Shown in pieces: positions 25,697 to 34,424 of a DNA stretch of 64,000 nt. Within the stretch, counting starts at the first letter, position 1, and the number at the start of each line of letters is the position of its first letter. The notes beneath the pieces were generated by a model. The model made no database searches. It worked only from the letters and a program-made list of their open reading frames with translations, and had not been told where the DNA came from. A program made the translations under genes and the position numbers. Source of the stretch: S010-25 sp964441285 (GTDB lineage: Bacteria > Pseudomonadota > Gammaproteobacteria > SZUA-229); assembly GCA_964441285.1 (NCBI GenBank), contig CAYTUK010000006.1, positions 97,525 through 161,524 on the forward strand. Reading direction: 5' to 3'.

Positions 25697-27952
25697 CTAA
25701 AACGTATCATAAGGATCAACATCGATTGACCAGCGTACTTTTCTGGCAGATTTTAATTTTACCAGCGTTGGCAACCAGTTTGAAAGTAATTGATGTAGTG
25801 GTTTGCGTTGCTTTGATTGCAGCATAAGCTGGTAGCGGTAGCGACCTGCGCGGCGTTCCATCGGTGCGGGTATCGGGCCAAACAGATCAATCTGGGTTGT
25901 TGTCATCGTGCTTAACTGTGCCACCGCATCGCTAAGGAATTCACGGGCATCATTGATGCCCATGGACTCACTTCTGATTAAAATAAGATGCAAGCTGGGT
26001 GGCAGGTCAGCGGCTTTGCGTTCGACTAATGCTGTTTGGGCGAAATGCGCATAGCCCTGATGCAGCAATGTTTGCAAAAAAGGATGTTCAGGGTGGTGAG
26101 TTTGAATCAGCACCTCGCCCGGTTTTTCAGCACGGCCAGCACGCCCGGAGACCTGAGTAATAAGCTGCGCCAGATGCTCAGCAGCACGAAAATCAGCACT
26201 GTAGAGCGCCTGGTCCGTATCGAGTATTGCAACCAGTGTAACACCGGGAAAGTCGTGACCTTTGGCGAGCATTTGTGTGCCGACCAGAATGCCGCTTTCA
26301 CCGCTGTGCGCCTGCTGGAGCTTTTTCTGTAAGGCACCTTTGTTGCGAGTGGTATCTCGGTCGATTCGGTTAACGCGGGTTTGTGGGAACTGGGTTTGCA
26401 GAAAGGTTTCAATACGCTCGGTGCCGCTACCCATAGCGATAATTTCACGGCTACCACAGTCACCGCAGTGTTCGGGAACGGGACGTTGTGAACCGCAGTG
26501 ATGGCAACGCAGCTGGTGGTGTTTTTTGTGATAGGTCATATTGGCATCACAGCGATGACAGCGGGTGGTCCAGCCGCAGTGGTGACACATCAGTAAGGGG
26601 GCAAAACCGCGTCGATTAATAAACAGTAAAATCTGTCCCTGTTGCTGAAGGTGCTGTTTTATCTTACTGATTAACTGCTCAGACAGGCCTTCGTGCAGGC
26701 GCTGACTGCACAGGTTAACCAGTTGCACTGTGGGCAGGGCGCGGCGATTGGCGCGCTGGTGTATATAATGTACGTGATAGCGTTGTTCATTAATATTGTT
26801 CAGGGTTTCCAGTGAGGGCGTTGCCGACCCCAGCACCACTGGGCAGCGCTTGTGCCGAGCGCGAACCATTGCCAGATCGCGTGCGTTATAACGAAAACCG
26901 TCCTGTTGTTTGTAGGAGCCATCATGTTCTTCATCAATAATAATCAGCCCAAGATCAGGCATTGGGGTAAAAATGGATGAGCGGGTGCCAATCACCACGC
27001 GGGCTTCACCACAACCTGCTGCATACCAGGCGGCATAGCGCTGAGTGCTATTTAAGCCGGAATGCAACACCGCAACAGGAGTGTCTAGATGTGCTGTAAA
27101 GCGTTGTGTGAGCTGTGGTGTCAGGCTGATTTCGGGCACCAGTAGCAGAATCTGCTGATGGTTTGCCAAAACCCGGCTGGCAAGTGCCAGATAGACCTCT
27201 GTTTTGCCACTACCGGTAACGCCAAACAGACAATGGATGCCGGCATAATTACCCTGCTGATTCTTGCTGGCCAGAGTCTCTGTATGTTGGTTGATGGCAT
27301 CTACTGCCTGTTTTTGTTCAGTATTTAGTCGTATAACTGGTTTTGACTGGTGGTTTTTTGCTGCCTGCGCCCGCCATGAAAAGGCTTGCTGACTTGTTGT
27401 GACCAGTGATTTATCTAGCAGCGCTTTTATGGCATTGCGCCAGTTAGCTGTATGCTGATTCAACTCGTTGCTCGTTAGACCATTGGGATGGTCGCGAAGC
27501 AGTTGATATAACTGATGTTGTTTTGGCGCACGCCGGAGTAAATGCTGACAGGTTTCTTCATCACCAGGGTTTATCCGCCAGCAGGTATCCCCTTCAATTT
27601 GTGCAAAAACATTATTGATGGATCTTAAATAAACCGGCAGGGCCGTTTGCAGAGCACCCCCTGATGGGTGCATGTAATAACGTGCAGCCCATAAGAGCAA
27701 TTTAATCATTTCAGCAGAAAAAACAGCGCGAGTGTCAGGTAAGGCAAGTATCGGCTTGAGCTTGCTACGGGGCAGCTCGCTGTGATCGGTTTGCTCAATG
27801 ATAATGCCGGTTAATTTCTGGCGTCCAAAAGGCACCTGTACACGCATACCCGGTTGAATCTCGTGGTTGACCAGTCGATCCGGCAGCAGATAATCGAACA
27901 GACCATAAAGCGGGCAGGGGACAGCAATTTTCAGGACGCAATGTTCAGGCAT
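25697..27952 (-). CDS. priA: primosomal replication restart helicase PriA
   Basis: A DEAH-type 3'-5' helicase that recognises stalled forks and reloads the replisome. The 751 residues contain the N-terminal 3'-end-binding domain, Walker A GVTGSGKTEVYL (about 245), and Walker B IIDEEHDGSYKQQDGFRYNA. The paired zinc-binding region is full of CxxC motifs (CHHCGWTTRCHRCD, then CHHCG and CGDCGS). Helicase motifs V and VI include GTQMLAKGHDFP and QVSGRAGRAEKPG. It is transcribed leftward away from the gene-free, DnaA-box-rich region that starts right at its 5' end. Confidence 0.97.
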   Translation of the reverse strand: MPEHCVLKIAVPCPLYGLFDYLLPDRLVNHEIQPGMRVQVPFGRQKLTGIIIEQTDHSELPRSKLKPILALPDTRAVFSAEMIKLLLWAARYYMHPSGGALQTALPVYLRSINNVFAQIEGDTCWRINPGDEETCQHLLRRAPKQHQLYQLLRDHPNGLTSNELNQHTANWRNAIKALLDKSLVTTSQQAFSWRAQAAKNHQSKPVIRLNTEQKQAVDAINQHTETLASKNQQGNYAGIHCLFGVTGSGKTEVYLALASRVLANHQQILLLVPEISLTPQLTQRFTAHLDTPVAVLHSGLNSTQRYAAWYAAGCGEARVVIGTRSSIFTPMPDLGLIIIDEEHDGSYKQQDGFRYNARDLAMVRARHKRCPVVLGSATPSLETLNNINEQRYHVHYIHQRANRRALPTVQLVNLCSQRLHEGLSEQLISKIKQHLQQQGQILLFINRRGFAPLLMCHHCGWTTRCHRCDANMTYHKKHHQLRCHHCGSQRPVPEHCGDCGSREIIAMGSGTERIETFLQTQFPQTRVNRIDRDTTRNKGALQKKLQQAHSGESGILVGTQMLAKGHDFPGVTLVAILDTDQALYSADFRAAEHLAQLITQVSGRAGRAEKPGEVLIQTHHPEHPFLQTLLHQGYAHFAQTALVERKAADLPPSLHLILIRSESMGINDAREFLSDAVAQLSTMTTTQIDLFGPIPAPMERRAGRYRYQLMLQSKQRKPLHQLLSNWLPTLVKLKSARKVRWSIDVDPYDTF

Positions 27953-28093
27953 GATGGCTTAACGTAGCGGGTAGTGCTGGGGTGATGAGAAAGAAAGCGT
28001 TATTCTACCGTATATTCCTGTCTCCAGAAGGTGTAAATTTTAGCTGAATTATACATAATTTAAGTACATTTTTTGTGCAACAGGTGATGCCCC

Positions 28094-28593
28094 TGTGGAT
28101 AAAGCCAGATTTGGCAGCGACTTTCCTGTGGATAACTCTGTGGACATTTATGACTGGTCATTTGCAGATAGAAAGGTGTATTTTTTTTTGTCATATTTCC
28201 GCAATATTTAATATATGAAATTTATGATGTAAATCATGTTGTTGCATATACAGGTTCTATAATAGTAGGGCTAAAATTGAGCTTGACCTGTTGTCGGAAA
28301 TATGAACACTGGCCTTGTGAATAACTAAAGGGGCATGGATTTCACCGCTGTTTGAATTAGCCGAATATCTTAATGAGTTTTCTAGATAAGTTAGTGTAAC
28401 TTGCTAATTTACTATAAAAAATACGAGTTACTCACAAAACCTGTGGATAACTTTGTGGATAAAAGACTTAAAGTCGAGTTTTCCTACGCTAAATAGCCTC
28501 TTCCTTTTAGTTTGGTTGCTTTTTAACCATAATTTTTAAATATATATATTTCAATAACTTATATTGTTCATATCGCGGTTATAGCGTGGATAA
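28094..28593. other. DnaA-box cluster, candidate replication origin
   Basis: The 932 bases from 27953 to 28884 contain no gene. Within 500 bases lie four perfect DnaA boxes, TGTGGATAA (complement TTATCCACA), at 28094-28102, 28127-28135, 28442-28450 and 28454-28462. One TTATTCACA-type box lies at 28316-28324, one single-mismatch box (CGTGGATAA) at 28585-28593 and a weaker TGTGGACAT at 28139-28147. All point the same way. An AT-only stretch around TTTTTAAATATATATATT (28532-28551) next to the boxes could serve as an unwinding element. priA diverges to the left and the fructosamine kinase to the right. It may be oriC, or a DnaA-titrating or regulatory site; dnaA itself is not in the window. Confidence 0.6.
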
Positions 28594-28884
28594 TTAAAAC
28601 TCCAAAGTGCCAGGATCGGTATATTAGAGTGGCATAAAGTGCTTGTGTAAAAGCTGATTTCCTGTGCTATAAAGAACAAAGGTTTAGCTAAGAAAACAGG
28701 GGTTTATTCAACACGACTACGAACTCCTGCATTATGGGCAATGGCAGGTATCTGCGGTCTGGATGATCCGACTGTGAATCATGTAGTGATGTTGTTAATT
28801 AGTTGGTTGAATGGATGGAAAGTTCCATACAGGGTCTGGTTCGAAGCCAGGTGGTTGAATATTAACTTAACTGTAGAGTGAATA

Positions 28885-29778
28885 ATGACGCATTGGCAGA
28901 CGATTGAGCAACAAATATCACTTTCTACCGGCGAGGATTTCCATCTGACGCAAGTCCGTTCCGTTCCGGGTGGCTGCATTAACGCTACCAGTGTTATTTC
29001 TGGTACTCTGGGTAATGAAACGGCACGTTTTTTTTTAAAAGTCAGTCAGCATGGACGTCTGCCAATGTTTATTGCTGAGGCAGAAAGTTTAACCACCATC
29101 ATGCAGAGCCGGACTATTCGGGTGCCAGATCCTGTTTGTTATGGTGAAGATGCGTTACAGAGTTTTATCGTGATGGAATACCTGCCGTTGCAGCGTGAGG
29201 CGAATCAGCGACTACTGGCGCAGCAACTTGCTGCGATGCATACAATAACGAACCAGTATTTCGGCTGGCACCGGAACAATACTATTGGCTCGACGCATCA
29301 GTCCAATCTTCAAACTGAGGACTGGTTGAGCTTCTGGCGCGAACAACGGCTTGGTTTTCAGCTAAAGCTTGCCGCGCAAAAAGGTTATGGTGGCCGACTG
29401 CAACAACTGGGTGAGCGGTTGCTGGTGGAGATGCATCAGTTATTTGACAACAGAAGCGTACAGGCATCCATGCTACACGGTGATCTGTGGGGCGGAAATG
29501 TTGCAGGTCTGGCGGATGGAACCCCCGTTATTTTTGACCCGGCTTTTTATTATGGTGACTATGAAGCTGAGCTGGCGATGACCAGCCTGTTTGGTGGTTT
29601 CAGCGCTGATTTTTATGCAGCCTACGATGCAATCCGGCCACAGGAAGATGGCTATAATATACGTAAAATATTTTATAACAGCTACCATATTATCAACCAT
29701 TTGAATATATTTGGCAGTGGTTATCATGCTCAGGCAATCCATATGCTGGAGCAGGTGCTCGCTGAGATAAAGGCATAA
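28885..29778 (+). CDS. fructosamine/ketosamine-3-kinase family protein
   Basis: A 297-residue APH-fold kinase of the fructosamine-3-kinase family (E. coli YniA). Such enzymes phosphorylate sugars attached to protein amines so that the adduct falls off, repairing glycation. Visible features are the ATP-lobe VPGGCINATSVI, the lysine-containing RFFLKVSQHGRLPMF, the catalytic MLHGDLWGGNV (Asp196), the metal-binding IFDPAFYYGDYEAELAMT and the typical LFGGFSADFYAAY ending. Its start lies at the right edge of the DnaA-box region, and the first 180 bases upstream carry no obvious gene. Confidence 0.9.
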   Translation: MTHWQTIEQQISLSTGEDFHLTQVRSVPGGCINATSVISGTLGNETARFFLKVSQHGRLPMFIAEAESLTTIMQSRTIRVPDPVCYGEDALQSFIVMEYLPLQREANQRLLAQQLAAMHTITNQYFGWHRNNTIGSTHQSNLQTEDWLSFWREQRLGFQLKLAAQKGYGGRLQQLGERLLVEMHQLFDNRSVQASMLHGDLWGGNVAGLADGTPVIFDPAFYYGDYEAELAMTSLFGGFSADFYAAYDAIRPQEDGYNIRKIFYNSYHIINHLNIFGSGYHAQAIHMLEQVLAEIKA

Positions 29779-29916
29779 AACTGAATCATGACAACGTTAA
29801 CAATGATTGTTTACAGCGTTGATAACAGACAGAATAAAGGGCTTATCTTCTGCCTGCATATTAGCGGTAATAAGGCACTGTTTTTTGATTATATGATGGA
29901 TCATAAGAGGTTAATA

Positions 29917-29950
29917 AAAAATGCCATGCACTTGATTAAAAGTGCATGGC
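29917..29950 (-). terminator. terminator of the lipoprotein gene
   Basis: GCCATGCACTT (29923-29933) and AAGTGCATGGC (29940-29950) form an 11-bp perfect stem around six bases. Read leftward, it is followed by ATTTTTTATTAA, a proper intrinsic terminator 46 bases past the stop of the lipoprotein gene at 29996. Confidence 0.85.
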
Positions 29951-29995
29951 GAAAGCCTGAGCGCGATAACTTAACTTCTTGGTCTAACTGCTAGC

Positions 29996-30898
29996 TTAAC
30001 CATCAAGTGAGGTGTTATCATCTTTTCCGGTGGTATTGTTTTTACCATCGTGATTACTGTCTGTATCAGGGAAGCCATCATGATTTTTATCGCTATCGAG
30101 GTAGCCATTTTTACTGTGAGGTAAAGCAATATTTTTGTTTGGTAAATTATCTGGATTGACGTCAATACTATCTGGAATACCATCGTGGTCGGTATCTTTT
30201 ATGCCGGTGGATAATAATGTTTTATTTGTTGATACTTCATATTCATTTGGAATGCCATTACCATCAGGATCTTGAGAATCAATAGCGCCTGGGGGTAATG
30301 TCTGACCGTCGGTTTTCGGGTCATCGTTAAAGTCGGGGATGCCGTTCTTATTCGCATCTGCTGTTTCTAATGGGTTTTTAGCGCCTTTTGTTTTATGGTC
30401 ATCCAGTACAAAGGGTTGCTTAAGCACGTCGACCGACAGACTCTTACTATCCACCACAGCACTTATAGATTTACCAGCGTTAGTGACAGCCAGTGATGTT
30501 GGGTATAAATCCACATTACCCAGGTCGACCTTGTTTCCAGCACCTAAAACCAGGCGTGTCTGCACGTTCCCTACCTTATTTTTGAAACCAATGGGTTGTA
30601 CTACATCCGTAAATTTGGGGTTGTCGTCATTCATTGTCATGACAATATGACAACCGACTCCAGCTGGCATAGTTAGAGAGAATGGATGCTGTGGTGGCGT
30701 CGTTGTCTTGCCTTTAGTTTTATCAGAATGGGTTACATAATAAGAGCCGTTATCACAAAAGGCTTCAATTTTAGTGCCTGGAACAGTGCCAAAAAGGGTG
30801 GCCGTTGATGCAGTGGTTCCGGGTGTGCCGGCACCGCCACAGGCGGCCAGGAAAGTAGCGGCGATTGCCAGGGATAAACATTTTACTGTGGTGTTCAT
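29996..30898 (-). CDS. lipoprotein with thrombospondin type-3 calcium-binding repeats
   Basis: A 300-residue surface or periplasmic lipoprotein. From ATG 30898 (ribosome site GGAGA) the N-terminus is a lipoprotein signal, ending in the lipobox LAAC followed by GGAGTPG. Residues about 25-180 are an unrecognised beta-rich region with two further cysteines. Residues about 195-300 consist of Asp-rich loops of the DxDxDGxxD type (PDGNGIPNEYEV, DTDHDGIPDSIDVNPDN, DSDKNHDGFPDTDSNHDG), the signature of calcium-binding type-3 repeats. The Gly after the lipid Cys gives no inner-membrane retention signal. An ATG 30 bases further upstream is less likely. A good terminator follows. Confidence 0.8.
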   Translation of the reverse strand: MNTTVKCLSLAIAATFLAACGGAGTPGTTASTATLFGTVPGTKIEAFCDNGSYYVTHSDKTKGKTTTPPQHPFSLTMPAGVGCHIVMTMNDDNPKFTDVVQPIGFKNKVGNVQTRLVLGAGNKVDLGNVDLYPTSLAVTNAGKSISAVVDSKSLSVDVLKQPFVLDDHKTKGAKNPLETADANKNGIPDFNDDPKTDGQTLPPGAIDSQDPDGNGIPNEYEVSTNKTLLSTGIKDTDHDGIPDSIDVNPDNLPNKNIALPHSKNGYLDSDKNHDGFPDTDSNHDGKNNTTGKDDNTSLDG

Positions 30899-31127
30899 AA
30901 GTGTCTCCAAAAAATTTATGGTTAACAACAGTTACGCTAAGTCTTTATGTCAGGGTTCAAAATAAGTAACTGCCGGTATTTGAAATAACGAAAACAACAA
31001 CAAGAAGGTTCCATAAAAAATACAGAATTCTTTTTAGTGTCAGACTTCCTGGTTTAAAGCGGCTGAAGTGCGGCGATCTTGTGCTTAAAAATTCTGCTGC
31101 TAAATCCAGGAATATCAATCATGGCGC

Positions 31128-31643
31128 TCAGCCCCGTGTAGAGACTCTTAGTACGGCCTGTATAAAGCTGTTAAGCAAATACCTCCTGGCCAGCGCGCAT
31201 TCTTCAATCACAGCCAGATCTGGGTAGCTGTTGCAAAGAGCCCTGGCGAAGATGCCACGACCGGTTTCAGTGACACATTTATTATCGATAACAATCGGTG
31301 TACTGTTTAAACCGCAGCTTGGCGAACGGCTTTTGAAAACAAAGCCATGCAAATGCCTGAGTTCGGGGATTTTTATGCTGCAATAGCTTTGTAGAGCAGC
31401 GGTGATATTAATGGCTGGATTATCCCGTCCGGTGAGTTGAGGATTATCTATGCTAGCACTAAGCTGAACCGGTGGACGTGGAATCGATAGCCCGGCTTCA
31501 ACTTCTGGGCAGACAGGGATAAGTTCAAAGATTTTGCTCAGTCGCTCAAGCACAATAATATCGGGTTTTGAGTTGCCATCGTAGCGCACGGCATCACCAA
31601 GCAGACATTGGCTGACACCGACTTTAGGTTTAGAGGCTGGCAT
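31128..31643 (-). CDS. DUF523 (TudS-like) iron-sulfur protein
   Basis: A 171-residue DUF523 protein. The family includes the thiouracil desulfurase TudS, which uses a [4Fe-4S] cluster held by three cysteines to pull sulfur from thiolated pyrimidines. All three are here: Cys13 in SQCLLG, Cys45 in VCPEVEAGL and Cys110 in KSRSPSCGLN. The typical VGVSQCLLGDAVRYDG start and GRGIFARAL near the end are also present. Activity as a desulfurase is inferred from the family. It is leftward, downstream of hemH. Confidence 0.85.
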   Translation of the reverse strand: MPASKPKVGVSQCLLGDAVRYDGNSKPDIIVLERLSKIFELIPVCPEVEAGLSIPRPPVQLSASIDNPQLTGRDNPAINITAALQSYCSIKIPELRHLHGFVFKSRSPSCGLNSTPIVIDNKCVTETGRGIFARALCNSYPDLAVIEECALARRYLLNSFIQAVLRVSTRG

Positions 31644-31721
31644 TGGCTAATCAACAGGTATACTAAATATCACAGTGAATGGATATATTACTGCTTTGCA
31701 TCTGTGACTAAAGTCGGTTGT

Positions 31722-32804
31722 TTATGACATGTGGCGGGATTGATTTGCTGTCACCGCCAGCTTGTCTGCTTCCTGGTCGAGAGTGGTTTCGAGCCAGCCG
31801 CATAGATGCGTGTCAAGGATTTTTTCCAACGCATCAATGTGTGCCTGACTTTCGTTAAGGCAGGGAATATAGTTGAACTGTTCGCCACCGGCCTGGAGAA
31901 ATAGGTCACGGTTTTGCATGCTGATTTCTTCCAGCGTTTCCAGGCAGTCAGCGGAGAAACCGGGACAGATAATATCAACGGATTTAGTGCCATTACTGGC
32001 GAGTTGCTGCAAGGTTAAACTGCAATAGGGTTGTAGCCAGGGTTCGCGGCCAAAACGGGATTGAAAGACAAGTTGCCAGTCGTTTGTTTCCAGTTCAAGC
32101 GCTTGGGCAACCAGTCGGGCCGTTTTCTGGCAGTGGCAGAAATAGGGGTCGCCATTATCAATGTAACGCTGGGGAATACCGTGGAAAGAAAAGAGTAATT
32201 TTTCGCTACGAGATGTTTTGGCCCATTGTTGCCTGATACTATCGGCTAACGCCTGAATATAGTGCGGGTGGTCATGGTACTGGTTAATCGTGCGTAATTC
32301 GGGTAACCAGCGCCAGCCCTGTAATACCTGGCTTACCTGATCAAAAACCGCTGCGGTAGTCGTGGCAGAGTACTGGGGGTATAAGGGTAAAACCAGCAGG
32401 CGGCGGGCACCCGCCTGGCGCAGTGCTTCGAGGCCGTTTTTAATCGAGGGGCTACCATAAGTCATGGCGAGGTCGGTTATCACCTGGCCATGAAAGCGCT
32501 GTTCAAGTTTTTTCCGTAACGCCTGGGTTTGCAGGAGAGATATATGTACCAGCGGTGAGCCCTCATCGATCCAGATTTTTTGATACGATTTTGCTGCTCT
32601 GGAGGGGCGAATGCGTAATATAATGCCGTGCAGCGCAAACCACCAGATAAAACGGTTGGTCTCAATAACCCGTGGGTCAGATAAAAACTGGGCCAGATAC
32701 TTTCTAACGGCGGCAGCGGTGGCTGCATCAGGTGAGCCAAGATTGACCAGCAGGACCCCCAGTTTTTCCTGAGCGCCAGGTTCGTAAGGTATTTTTTCCG
32801 GCAT
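31722..32804 (-). CDS. hemH: ferrochelatase
   Basis: Inserts ferrous iron into protoporphyrin IX, the last step of haem synthesis, at the inner face of the membrane. With ATG 32804 it is 360 residues. Landmarks are LGVLLVNLGSPDAAT at the N-terminus, the porphyrin-contact MTYGSPSIKNGLE, the catalytic LFSFHGIPQRYIDNGDPY with His208, and GFSADCLETLEEI with the metal-path glutamate. No C-terminal cysteine cluster for an iron-sulfur centre is seen. The frame is open to another ATG at 32882; neither has a clear ribosome site, and the family alignment favours 32804. It is divergent from the transhydrogenase operon. Confidence 0.94.
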   Translation of the reverse strand: MPEKIPYEPGAQEKLGVLLVNLGSPDAATAAAVRKYLAQFLSDPRVIETNRFIWWFALHGIILRIRPSRAAKSYQKIWIDEGSPLVHISLLQTQALRKKLEQRFHGQVITDLAMTYGSPSIKNGLEALRQAGARRLLVLPLYPQYSATTTAAVFDQVSQVLQGWRWLPELRTINQYHDHPHYIQALADSIRQQWAKTSRSEKLLFSFHGIPQRYIDNGDPYFCHCQKTARLVAQALELETNDWQLVFQSRFGREPWLQPYCSLTLQQLASNGTKSVDIICPGFSADCLETLEEISMQNRDLFLQAGGEQFNYIPCLNESQAHIDALEKILDTHLCGWLETTLDQEADKLAVTANQSRHMS

Positions 32805-32982
32805 TAGTAGGTAAATAAATTTATGCTTGCATAATGAATTGCGAAGGGTGACAGATTCAGCATTAATGCTCAAGTTATTCATGGCAATAAGCTACTTCTT
32901 TGCCGGTATTCGTCATTTTTAATAAGAATACTGTAAAATGCGAACCTTTCAATTTTTCAATACATATTTTTCGGGAGCGCCC

Positions 32983-34128
32983 ATGCCCATTAGGCTGGTT
33001 ATACCAAATGAAGTAAGCCCAGGTGAACGCCGTATTGCGTTAGAACCGGGGGTGGCTAAAAAATTAACCGCAACCGGTGTTTGTATCGCGATGCAACATG
33101 GTGCGGCAGAGTCATCGTATTTTAAAGATGAAGATTTTATTGATGTCGAAATCGTGGCTGATACGGATGCATTATACAAAGATGCCGACCTGGTGTTTAA
33201 AGTGCAGCCGCCAACACTGGATGAACTCGATCAGATGAAAGACGGTATCACTATCGTTGGTTTTATGGCACCGCATTTAAATGCCGACATGATGCAGCGC
33301 ATGTGTGATAAAAAAATCACCTCGCTGGCAATGGAACTGGTACCACGGATTACCCGAGCGCAATCCATGGACGCGCTGTCTTCTCAGGCAACCATCGCCG
33401 GTTATATGGGTGTATTGATGGGGGCGCGACTGGCGCCGGTATTTTTCCCCATGCTGACCACGGCGGCGGGCACGATTCGTCCTGCCAGAGTGGTGATTAT
33501 TGGTGTTGGCGTTGCTGGGTTGCAGGCAATTGCTACAGCAAAGCGTCTGGGTGCCATTGTTGAGGCCTATGATGTACGCACGGCAACACGCGAACAGGTG
33601 GAATCGCTGGGTGGAAAATTTATTGATACTGGAGTTAGTGCCGAAGGTAAAGGTGGTTATGCGCGAGAATTAACCGATGCTGAAAAACAGCAGCAGCAGG
33701 ATGTGCTGGCAAAACATATTGCGATGGCGGATGTGGTCATTAGTACGGCAGCCATTCCTGGTCGGCCTTCACCTAAAATTATTACTGAAGCGATGGTTGA
33801 AAATATGAAAACCGGCGCAGTAATTGTTGATCTGGCCTCCGAAGGCGGTGGTAATTGTGCGCTGACAAAACCGGGTGAAACCTTCGAACATAAAGCCTCT
33901 GTTACCATTCATGGACCCCTTAATGTCCCCAGTGAATTACCGATTCATGCTAGCGAAATGTATTCAAAAAATCTGTTCAATCTGGTTTCACCGTTTATTT
34001 CAGCAACGGGGGAACTGGCGCTGGATATAGACGATGACGTGATTACCGGCTGTTTATTAACACACGATGGTGCGATTGTGCACGAACGTTACAAAAATAC
34101 CAATGTTAAAGGGAGTGCAGAACAATGA
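32983..34128 (+). CDS. pntAA: NAD(P) transhydrogenase subunit alpha part 1
   Basis: The NAD(H)-binding domain I of proton-translocating transhydrogenase, which uses the proton gradient to drive hydride transfer from NADH to NADP+. The 381 residues start MPIRLVIPNEVSPGERRIAL, the standard N-terminus; ATG 32983 has GGGAG upstream, and the upstream ATG at 32938 is rejected. The Rossmann glycine motif is VVIIGVGVAGLQAIATAKRL, and the mobile-loop region IPGRPSPKIITEAMVENMK is present. It is followed by pntAB with an ATGA overlap, the split three-gene arrangement. Confidence 0.95.
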   Translation: MPIRLVIPNEVSPGERRIALEPGVAKKLTATGVCIAMQHGAAESSYFKDEDFIDVEIVADTDALYKDADLVFKVQPPTLDELDQMKDGITIVGFMAPHLNADMMQRMCDKKITSLAMELVPRITRAQSMDALSSQATIAGYMGVLMGARLAPVFFPMLTTAAGTIRPARVVIIGVGVAGLQAIATAKRLGAIVEAYDVRTATREQVESLGGKFIDTGVSAEGKGGYARELTDAEKQQQQDVLAKHIAMADVVISTAAIPGRPSPKIITEAMVENMKTGAVIVDLASEGGGNCALTKPGETFEHKASVTIHGPLNVPSELPIHASEMYSKNLFNLVSPFISATGELALDIDDDVITGCLLTHDGAIVHERYKNTNVKGSAEQ

Positions 34129-34424
34129 TTGAAGGATTACCTGCGTTATATATTTTTATGCTCTCAGCCTTTACCGGTTATGAAGTGATTAGTCGTGTGC
34201 CGGTTATTTTGCATACGCCACTTATGTCCGGCTCCAACTTTGTACATGGTATTGTGCTGGTGGGTGCAATGATTGCGCTGGGACAGGCTGAAGGTACGGT
34301 TGAGCTAACGATTGGTTTTTTTGCAGTGGCGTTGGCTGCCGGTAATGTGGTGGGCGGGTATTTTGCGACGGTTCGTATGCTGGATATGTTTAATGCCGCG
34401 AATAAGGGAGTGAACAAATCATGA
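34125..34424 (+). CDS. pntAB: NAD(P) transhydrogenase subunit alpha part 2
   Basis: A 99-residue membrane subunit, part of the proton-channel domain II. About three hydrophobic helices are visible, with LPALYIFMLSAFTGYEVISR at the start and VGGYFATVRMLDMFN at the end. In enteric bacteria this is fused to pntA; here it is separate. Start and stop overlap both neighbours by ATGA, implying translational coupling. Confidence 0.93.
   Translation: MIEGLPALYIFMLSAFTGYEVISRVPVILHTPLMSGSNFVHGIVLVGAMIALGQAEGTVELTIGFFAVALAAGNVVGGYFATVRMLDMFNAANKGVNKS

Noticed and set aside
28836..28850. CTGG-TTCGAAG-CCAG resembles a tRNA T-arm
   Set aside because: No acceptor stem, anticodon arm or D-arm can be folded around it; it is an isolated stem-loop.
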